From JACRBT01 sp964474285 (lineage in GTDB: Bacteria > Chloroflexota > Dehalococcoidia > Tepidiformales > Tepidiformaceae), in assembly GCA_964474285.1 (NCBI GenBank), contig CAYYSD010000022.1:1-28091 (forward strand): 28,091 bases of DNA, in the 5' to 3' direction. Positions 23,085 to 28,091 of the stretch are shown here, piece by piece. Each line of letters opens with the position of its first letter. Position 1 is the stretch's first letter. The notes beneath the pieces were generated by a model. That model worked only from the letters and a program-made list of their open reading frames with translations. It was not told the origin of the DNA and did not search any database. A program made the translations under genes and the position numbers.

Positions 23085-23495
23085 GTGACCTCTGCACACG
23101 ACGCCACTCTTCGCCTGGAAACGGTGGGCCATCGCATGACAGGCCCGCGGAAGGCCGTCCTCGACAGGATCGCCGTGACCGACATTCCGTTCACGGCCGA
23201 AGACCTCTGTGATTGGCTGCCGGGCATTGGGCGCGCCACCGTCTTCCGCACCGTGAAGCTGCTCCAGGAGATGGATGTGGTCTGTCGCGTCCCGCTCGAA
23301 GACGGCAGCGTGCGCTACCAGCGTTCTCGCGGCGAACACCACCACCACCTGGTCTGCAGCGAATGCAACACCGTCGCCGAGTTCACGAACACTGAGATCG
23401 ACGCGCTCATCCGGCGTGAAGCAGTCGCAGCCGGGTTCGCCCTCCAGAGCCACAGCCTCGAACTCTACGGCGTGTGCGAGAAGTGCCGCGGATAA
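23085..23495 (+). CDS. Fur-family metalloregulator
   Basis: A 136-residue ferric-uptake-regulator family repressor. The winged helix spans about residues 18-80 with R-A-T-V-F-R-T-V-K-L-L as recognition helix. The dimerisation domain has H-H-H-H-L-V-C-S-E-C with C91 and C94, and a terminal C-E-K-C at 131-134. The two C-x2-C pairs form the structural zinc site seen in Fur, Zur and PerR. The His run and the Glu residues (E84, E132) are candidate sensor ligands. Which metal or stress it senses cannot be decided here. The message seems leaderless (see the promoter at 23049). It converges with purU, separated by 6 bases. Confidence 0.9.
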   Translation: MTSAHDATLRLETVGHRMTGPRKAVLDRIAVTDIPFTAEDLCDWLPGIGRATVFRTVKLLQEMDVVCRVPLEDGSVRYQRSRGEHHHHLVCSECNTVAEFTNTEIDALIRREAVAAGFALQSHSLELYGVCEKCRG

Positions 23496-23501
23496 ACCCT
23501 T

Positions 23502-24404
23502 TCAGGCGTCCGCCACGGCGGTCCGCGAATCGCGCAGAAGCGTGCGCATCCCCGGTTTGAAGACCACCTTGCCGTTGATCACAACGATCTCGTTGTCCAG
23601 GTAGAGCTGAAGCGCGTTCGAAAGAACGCGCCCTTCGAGGGCGCGGCCCTTGGTGCGGACGTCGTCGACGGTGTCGATGCCCACATCTATCTGGAAGACA
23701 TCCTGGAGGATGATCGGACCCGCATCGAGTTCGGCGGTCACGAAGTGCGCCGTGCAGCCGGTGACGCGCACCCCGTCCTCCCAGGCCCGGCGGTACGGAT
23801 TCGCGCCCGGGAAGTAGGGCAGAAGCGATGGGTGAATGTTGATGATTCGCCCGGCGTAGGGGTCCACGATGGCAGGCGTGAGAATCTGCATGTACCGCGC
23901 CAGCACGACGACGTCCGCCTTCGCAGCGGCGAGCTGTTCGAGCACAAACGTTTCGTGCGCAGTCTTGTCCTCGCTCGGCAACCACGAGAATGGGACGCCG
24001 GCTTCCTCCGCGATCGGACGAAGGGCGGGGTGGTTGCCGATGACGGCCGCGAGGTCCCCGTTCAGGGCACCGGCCCGCCAGTCGTCGATCAAGCGTTGGA
24101 GGCAGTGCGGTTCCTTGCTCACGAGGACGGCGACGCGGCGGCGGTCGCGCTGGTTGTGCAGGGTGACGCGGATCTCCATGCCGATGTCGTTGCCGATCCC
24201 GAGCAGCCCCGTGATGAGCTCGTCAAGGCTCACCGACGCCTCGGTAATGTCAACCAGCATGTCCATCAGGAACTGGCCGCGCACGACGCGCTGTTCGATG
24301 TCTTCGATGTTGATTTCTCGCTCGGCGAGATATGTGCTGATGCGCGCGACGACACCTTTCTGGTCGCGGCCGAGGACACTGACAATTGCGAGAACGCGCG
24401 CCAT
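23502..24404 (-). CDS. purU: formyltetrahydrofolate deformylase
   Basis: A 300-residue enzyme that hydrolyses 10-formyl-tetrahydrofolate to formate and tetrahydrofolate, balancing one-carbon pools and feeding formate to purine synthesis. Residues 1-80 form an ACT domain (S-V-L-G-R-D-Q-K-G-V-V-A-R-I). The rest is a formyltransferase-type fold with A-R-Y-M-Q-I-L-T, the catalytic Asn and His in I-N-I-H-P-S-L-L-P, then F-P-G-A-N-P-Y and the catalytic Asp in L-D-A-G-P-I. The length is near the family norm of about 280-290. The end carries about 25 extra residues after the usual Y-L-D-N-x-x-V-V-x-x-x-K-x-V-V-F. The ATG has AAAGGG seven bases upstream. Confidence 0.93.
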   Translation of the reverse strand: MARVLAIVSVLGRDQKGVVARISTYLAEREINIEDIEQRVVRGQFLMDMLVDITEASVSLDELITGLLGIGNDIGMEIRVTLHNQRDRRRVAVLVSKEPHCLQRLIDDWRAGALNGDLAAVIGNHPALRPIAEEAGVPFSWLPSEDKTAHETFVLEQLAAAKADVVVLARYMQILTPAIVDPYAGRIINIHPSLLPYFPGANPYRRAWEDGVRVTGCTAHFVTAELDAGPIILQDVFQIDVGIDTVDDVRTKGRALEGRVLSNALQLYLDNEIVVINGKVVFKPGMRTLLRDSRTAVADA

Positions 24405-24552
24405 ACGGGGGCCCTTTGGTGTGGAGTGAGCAGAACCGCTGCGCTTTCAGCCTAGCCGAGCGCGGTCCAACGCTCGACAATTGGCGCTCTCGCGCTCCCC
24501 GGCCTCATCCAGAATCGCGCATAGGGCGTAGACTATGTGCGTACCGGTCAGT

Positions 24553-24609
24553 ATGTCGCCGGCCGGCCGGGAGCACGCGGGCTACGCGGCCCGCGAAAAG
24601 TGGCGACAT
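24553..24609 (+). repeat. nested inverted repeat upstream of oppA
   Basis: Outer arms ATGTCGCC (24553-24560) and GGCGACAT (24602-24609) enclose an inner pair GCGGGC/GCCCGC with loop TACGCG. The DNA could form a two-level stem. It lies upstream of the predicted oppA promoter, so it would not be in that transcript unless another start exists. An upstream regulatory site or attenuator is possible. Confidence 0.4.
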
Positions 24610-24675
24610 GTAATGAAGAGTGGGTTGCATGTTCCTGCCAGGGATGTGCGTCCACCGAGCGCGGGTAAAGCCGTA

Positions 24676-24705
24676 TTGACAGGGGGCCCGTAAGCGGCTC
24701 AACTT
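24676..24705 (+). promoter_or_regulatory. predicted promoter of the opp operon
   Basis: A perfect TTGACA (24676-24681) with CAACTT 18 bases downstream (24700-24705). The -10 is imperfect. Transcription would begin near 24712, inside the dyad at 24704-24717. Confidence 0.4.
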
Positions 24706-24717
24706 ACCGTCCGGTAA
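24704..24717. promoter_or_regulatory. operator-like dyad at the oppA transcription start
   Basis: TTACCG-TC-CGGTAA is a perfect inverted repeat with 6-bp arms and a 2-base centre. It overlaps the predicted -10 and start site, the classic place for a repressor site. The binding protein is unknown. Confidence 0.45.
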
Positions 24718-24742
24718 TCGATTCAGGAGGGAACCCATACCG

Positions 24743-26467
24743 ATGACCAAATCCAGCTGGAAGTTGCTGCTGGCCATGGTCGCCATCATCTCGATGATGA
24801 CGATCTCCGTTGCCTGTGGTGACGATGACGATGACGACGACGGAGGCACCTCGGGCGGGGGCGGCACCGCCACGCAGTCAGGCGGCGGATCGTCGTCTGC
24901 GGCGCCGTCCGGCACCATCACCATTCGCACGATCCCCTTCGCAAGCTGGGATCCGCACTTCTCGAGCTTCAACCAGGACATCGAACAGGAGATGATGGTC
25001 TGGCGAGGGCTCTACCACCTCGACAAGGACAGCAAGGCGCAGCCGTCGATGGCAGCCTCCGCGCCGACCGTGTCTTCGGACGGCAAGACTGTCACCGTGA
25101 AGCTCAGGCCTGGGCTCAAGTGGTCCGACGGCCAACCGCTCGATGCCAATGACTTCGTGCTGGGCATTCAGAGGACGTGCAACCCCGACAACGCGGGCGC
25201 ATACCAGTTCATCCTGACGGCTGTCGTGGGCTGCGATGCGTACTACGGCGCCGCCAAGGAAACCGCGGACAAGAAGGACGCCCTGCTCAAGGCGATCGGC
25301 GTGAAGGCGATCGATGCCACCACGATTGAGTTCAAGCTCAGTGAACCGCAGGCTACCTTCCCGATCATTCTCGCGCTTTGGCCGACCTACCCGGTGCCAA
25401 AGCACCTTGTGAAGACGCCTGACGCCACGTGGCCGGGACCGATGCAGAACGTCTACAACGGGCCGTTCAAGCCTTCGGAGTATGTCGACAAAGACCGCCT
25501 GGTGCTTGTGCCGAATCCCGAATACACGCTCCCCGAAAAGGCGAAGGTCGAGAAGCTCGTGCTTCGCTACATCGAAGACCCGGCAGTAGCGCTCAACGCG
25601 TACAAGACCGGTGAAATCGATGCGACCATCGTTCCTTCGACGCAGCTCGACACGATTAAGAAGGACCCGACGCTCAGCAAGGAACTCGTCTCCTATGCGA
25701 CGGTCCGGACGACGGGCCTCCAGCCGAATCTGAAGGACCCGCTCATGGCCAAGAAGGAAGTGCGCCTCGCGCTCTCCCAGGCCACCGACAGGAAGACTCT
25801 CAACGACGTCATCCTCAAGGGCGCGAACATTTCGTCGACCAACTGGATCCCGCCCGCCCGCTCCGGCGTCAAGGAGGGTGTGTACGATTCCGCGATTGGT
25901 TTCGATGTCGCCAAGGCCAAGGACAACCTGAAGAAGGCCGGCTACGACAACGGCGCCGGGTTCCCCAAGCTCGTTCTCCTCATGTCGGAATCTGCCGCGA
26001 ACCACACCATCGCTGAGTTCCTCCAGGCCGAATGGAAGAAGCACCTCAACATCAACATCGAACTCGAGTTCACGGACGCGCGCACCCGCTCGACGCGATA
26101 CTCGGCGAAGGACTTTCAGCTCGTGATCGGTGGCTGGGGCGAAGACTATCCGGACCCCGAGAACTGGATCCTCGGCCTTTATGAAACCAACGGCTCTATC
26201 AACCGATATAGCTGCAGCATGAAGGAAATCGACGACCTCATCGAAAAGGCCCGCTACAACACGAACAACGAACAGCGCCTCCAGCAGTACCGGGACGTTG
26301 AGAAGCTCATTGTCGAGAATGTGTGCGGTCAGGCCCCGATGTATCAGAACGGTTTCCACGCTGTTGTGAAGCCGCACATCAAGGGCATGATCGAGAACAA
26401 GAAGCCCGACGACAAGCAGATCCCGGGCGACACGAGCGTCGAGCTCTGGTCGACCACCAAGAAGTAG
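24743..26467 (+). CDS. oppA: oligopeptide ABC transporter solute-binding lipoprotein
   Basis: A 574-residue family 5 binding protein that captures peptides or similar solutes outside the cell. The signal peptide ends in a lipobox I-S-V-A-C; the mature end begins C-G-D with a seven-Asp run and a Gly/Ser-rich tether. The core has W-D-P-H-F-S-S, then V-K-L-R-P-G-L-K-W-S-D-G-Q-P-L and D-F-V-L-G-I-Q-R, the P-K-H-L-V hinge region and N-G-P-F-K block, and G-G-W-G-E-D-Y-P-D-P-E-N-W in the C-terminal lobe. This matches OppA/MppA-type proteins. AGGAGGG lies upstream of the ATG. A perfect hairpin separates it from the permease gene, suggesting stronger expression of the binding protein than of the permeases. 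Confidence 0.92.
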   Translation: MTKSSWKLLLAMVAIISMMTISVACGDDDDDDDGGTSGGGGTATQSGGGSSSAAPSGTITIRTIPFASWDPHFSSFNQDIEQEMMVWRGLYHLDKDSKAQPSMAASAPTVSSDGKTVTVKLRPGLKWSDGQPLDANDFVLGIQRTCNPDNAGAYQFILTAVVGCDAYYGAAKETADKKDALLKAIGVKAIDATTIEFKLSEPQATFPIILALWPTYPVPKHLVKTPDATWPGPMQNVYNGPFKPSEYVDKDRLVLVPNPEYTLPEKAKVEKLVLRYIEDPAVALNAYKTGEIDATIVPSTQLDTIKKDPTLSKELVSYATVRTTGLQPNLKDPLMAKKEVRLALSQATDRKTLNDVILKGANISSTNWIPPARSGVKEGVYDSAIGFDVAKAKDNLKKAGYDNGAGFPKLVLLMSESAANHTIAEFLQAEWKKHLNINIELEFTDARTRSTRYSAKDFQLVIGGWGEDYPDPENWILGLYETNGSINRYSCSMKEIDDLIEKARYNTNNEQRLQQYRDVEKLIVENVCGQAPMYQNGFHAVVKPHIKGMIENKKPDDKQIPGDTSVELWSTTKK

Positions 26468-26472
26468 TTGAT

Positions 26473-26512
26473 CGGACATGGGCCAGCCCGTTGCAGGGCT
26501 GGCCCATGTCCG
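26473..26512 (+). terminator. perfect 17-bp stem-loop between oppA and oppB
   Basis: Arms of 17 bases, CGGACATGGGCCAGCCC (26473-26489) and its exact complement (26496-26512), enclose a 6-base loop GTTGCA. It starts five bases after the oppA stop. No T tract follows (TGTTAAAG), so it is more likely a partial terminator or an mRNA-stabilising hairpin than a full intrinsic terminator. Confidence 0.75.
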
Positions 26513-26563
26513 TGTTAAAGGGCGGACCGACTCCCCCCACGCGTGAAACGAACAGGGAGCCAG

Positions 26564-27481
26564 ATGCTTGGTTATGCCACCCGGAGGCTCGCCCTCATGG
26601 TCCCATTGCTTGTGGCAGTGGCGACCATAACGTTTTTTCTGATGCACAGCGTCCAGGGAGGTCCGTTCGATCAGGATCGGCCCATTTCAGAAGCGACCAG
26701 GGCCAACCTCAATGATCGCTACGGTCTCGATGAGCCGCTCCCGAAGCAATACCTGACCTACCTCGTCAACCTCAGCAAGTTCGATCTCGGCATATCGTTT
26801 TCGAACGACAAGCCGGTGCGCGAGATCCTCAGCGAGCGGTTTGGAATTTCGCTTCAATTGGGCATCTCCGCGTTTGCCATGGCCCTTATCATGGGGCTCT
26901 CGCTGGGAGTGGTTTCGGCCATCTACCAGAACGGGCCACTCGACTATGTGGGTGTGTTCGTGGCCACCGTGGGAGCGGCCCTGCCAAGCTTCATCCTTGC
27001 CCCGATCATCGTCATCGTGTTTGCCGTGGAGTTCGGATGGTTCGATGTCCTGGGCTGGGAGCTGTTCAATCCTCGCAAAATGGTGCTCCCGACGATTGCG
27101 CTTGGGACGTTGCCGACGGCCTACGTGGCGCGCATCACCCGTGCCGCAATGCTCGATGTGCTGCGCCAGGACTACATCCGAACTGCGCGGGCCAAAGGGG
27201 TCACCAAGTTCGTAGTGGTTGTCAAACACGCTCTGAAGAACGCGCTCATCCCGGTCCTGACGATCCTAGGGCCCATCTTCGCGGGCCTGATCACTGGATC
27301 GTTCATTGTTGAGCGCGCGTTCTCCATCCCCGGCATCGGGTACACCTTTGTGACGTCGGTACTCATCCGCGACTACGGCGTGATTATGGGTATCACACTG
27401 TTCTACGCGACGGTGATCGCGCTGATGAACCTCTTAGTGGATCTGGCGTACGGCTTCGTCGATCCGCGGATTCGGTACTAA
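26564..27481 (+). CDS. oppB: peptide ABC transporter permease, OppB/DppB type
   Basis: A 305-residue inner-membrane permease with six helices. It starts M-L-G-Y-A-T-R-R-L-A-L-M-V-P with a first helix, then an extracellular region with R-Y-G-L-D-E-P-L-P-K-Q-Y and L-G-I-S-F. Next come the EAA motif region with Y-I-R-T-A-R-A-K-G-V and K-H-A-L-K-N-A-L-I-P, and F-I-V-E-R-A-F-S-I-P-G-I-G near the end. These are standard OppB/DppB signatures. I chose the ATG at 26564 with AGGGAG four bases upstream; the GTG at 26543 is in frame. It lies 96 bases after oppA and two bases before the next permease. Confidence 0.92.
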   Translation: MLGYATRRLALMVPLLVAVATITFFLMHSVQGGPFDQDRPISEATRANLNDRYGLDEPLPKQYLTYLVNLSKFDLGISFSNDKPVREILSERFGISLQLGISAFAMALIMGLSLGVVSAIYQNGPLDYVGVFVATVGAALPSFILAPIIVIVFAVEFGWFDVLGWELFNPRKMVLPTIALGTLPTAYVARITRAAMLDVLRQDYIRTARAKGVTKFVVVVKHALKNALIPVLTILGPIFAGLITGSFIVERAFSIPGIGYTFVTSVLIRDYGVIMGITLFYATVIALMNLLVDLAYGFVDPRIRY

Positions 27482-27483
27482 GG

Positions 27484-28091
27484 ATGGGTTCGCACATGGC
27501 CTCAAATCCGCAGACCATCGCCCAGCCCTTCGATTTCACCTCCGACCTGCTTCACTCCAAGCAACGCGGGCTCTGGAGCCAGGCATTTGCCCGGCTCGTG
27601 CGAAACCGGCTGGCGGTTGTTTCGGGGCTCATCCTGCTCTCCCTGGTCGTGCTTTCGCTGGCTGCCGCCTACTTCCCTGCGATTCAACGCCACGACCCGT
27701 CGGAGCAGCAGTACACCAACATCAACGGGACACCTAGCGGCGAATATTGGCTGGGGACCGACACGCTTGGCAGGGACATGTGGGCGCGCACGCTCGATGC
27801 GACGCTACTCTCCCTGAAGGTTGGCCTAGGAGCCGAGGCGGTCGTCGTGTTCCTCGGAATCACCGTCGGCTTGCTCGCTGCGCTCGGCACACGCTGGACC
27901 GACAGCGTGCTGATGTGGCTCACCGATCTTGCCTACGCATTCCCAGACCTGCTCATGATCATCCTCCTCCGCCAGGTCCTTTTCGGCCGCGATTGGCCCA
28001 TCATCGGCACCGGTGACCCGCAGATACCAGGCCTGCCCGGCTACTTGCTGGTGACGATTCTCGCGATCTCGTTCGTGAGCTGGGTTACGAT
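27484..28091 (+). CDS. oppC: peptide ABC transporter permease, OppC/DppC type (partial)
   Basis: The first 202 codons of the second permease; it runs off the right edge. The cytoplasmic N-terminus is about 45 residues, then R-L-V-R-N-R-L-A-V-V-S-G-L-I leads into helix 1. After the outer loop comes W-L-G-T-D-T-L-G-R-D-M-W-A-R, the hallmark of OppC/DppC proteins, then helix 2, and T-D-L-A-Y-A-F-P-D-L-L. An insertion after L-L-R-Q-V-L (R-D-W-P-I-I-G-T-G) is longer than in model OppC proteins. ATG 27484 overlaps an AAGGA; ATG 27496 is an alternative start. The ATPases (OppD/F) would be expected downstream. Confidence 0.92.
   Translation, partial: MGSHMASNPQTIAQPFDFTSDLLHSKQRGLWSQAFARLVRNRLAVVSGLILLSLVVLSLAAAYFPAIQRHDPSEQQYTNINGTPSGEYWLGTDTLGRDMWARTLDATLLSLKVGLGAEAVVVFLGITVGLLAALGTRWTDSVLMWLTDLAYAFPDLLMIILLRQVLFGRDWPIIGTGDPQIPGLPGYLLVTILAISFVSWVT

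Larger units (their letters stand above)
24405..24742. other. 338-base intergenic region between purU and oppA
   Basis: The longest stretch without a gene. It should hold the promoter of purU (no clear match found) and that of oppA. It contains a nested inverted repeat at 24553-24609, a TTGACA-led promoter at 24676 and a perfect operator-like dyad at 24704-24717. The short open frames here look non-coding. Confidence 0.8.

Noticed and set aside
24878..26647. 589-codon open frame antisense to oppA
   Set aside because: Shadow frame: Arg/Val/Leu-rich without recognisable domain, fully covered by a clear OppA coding sequence.
1..28091. CRISPR arrays, insertion sequences, prophage genes and rRNA
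   Set aside because: No regularly spaced direct repeats, transposase or integrase motifs, phage structural proteins or rRNA-like sequence were seen on reading.

Overview
The window reads as a GC-rich bacterial chromosome segment. I hand-counted 67% G+C in one line of the miaB gene. GTG/TTG starts are frequent, 4-base stop/start overlaps are common, and several regulators look leaderless. Very acidic runs follow the lipobox cysteine of the solute-binding lipoproteins, and the mix of SDR, luciferase-like flavin oxidoreductase, amidohydrolase and peptide ABC transport genes fits Chloroflexota (Dehalococcoidia/Tepidiformia-like). That placement is inference from style, not from a marker gene. A run of ten N inside one coding sequence shows a draft or metagenome-derived assembly.

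Layout. 1-539 (-): 5' part of a peptide-type solute-binding lipoprotein. 779-3376: a membrane-anchored VanY-like DD-carboxypeptidase, then on the minus strand a small DUF3303-like protein, a flavin reductase-like protein and a seven-helix membrane protein. 3516-4603 (+): a methyltransferase and two tiny coupled ORFs, one a zinc ribbon. 4611-7308: a molybdate/tungstate module, with padR-modB-modC overlapping on the minus strand and a molbindin diverging on the plus strand. 7315-7950 (-): an NrtR-like Nudix/winged-helix protein. 8087-12105 (+): an ATPase and a giant FtsX/MacB-type permease, which contains the assembly gap. 12182-13627 (+): tRNA-Ser(GCU) and miaB. 13634-14506 (-): a secreted GH25/DUF1906-like protein. 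14675-16969 (+): SDR and luciferase-like oxidoreductase. 16994-18049 (-): a lower-GC single-gene islet coding a PD-(D/E)XK nuclease-like protein. 18203-19573 (+): an amidohydrolase.

19667-21594 (+) is the part I find most novel: a ferritin-like di-iron protein, a 2[4Fe-4S] ferredoxin and a second ferritin-like protein in one tight operon. It has its own consensus-like promoter and is followed by a LacI-family regulator that appears leaderless. 22789-23495 (+): a small Cys/His protein and a Fur-family regulator that also appears leaderless. 23502-24404 (-): purU. 24743-28091 (+): a peptide ABC transporter operon (binding protein, permease B, partial permease C) with a perfect 17-bp hairpin between the first two genes.

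How parts work together. The Opp-type operon and the binding protein at the left edge point to peptide or other small-solute uptake. PadR, ModB, ModC and molbindin form a self-contained oxyanion uptake and storage unit, with no ModA visible here. The di-iron/ferredoxin cassette is best read as an uncharacterised oxidation or metal-handling system in which the ferredoxin supplies electrons. At four sites I see a -35 hexamer 18 bases from a -10-like hexamer; three of the four -35 boxes are TTGACA.
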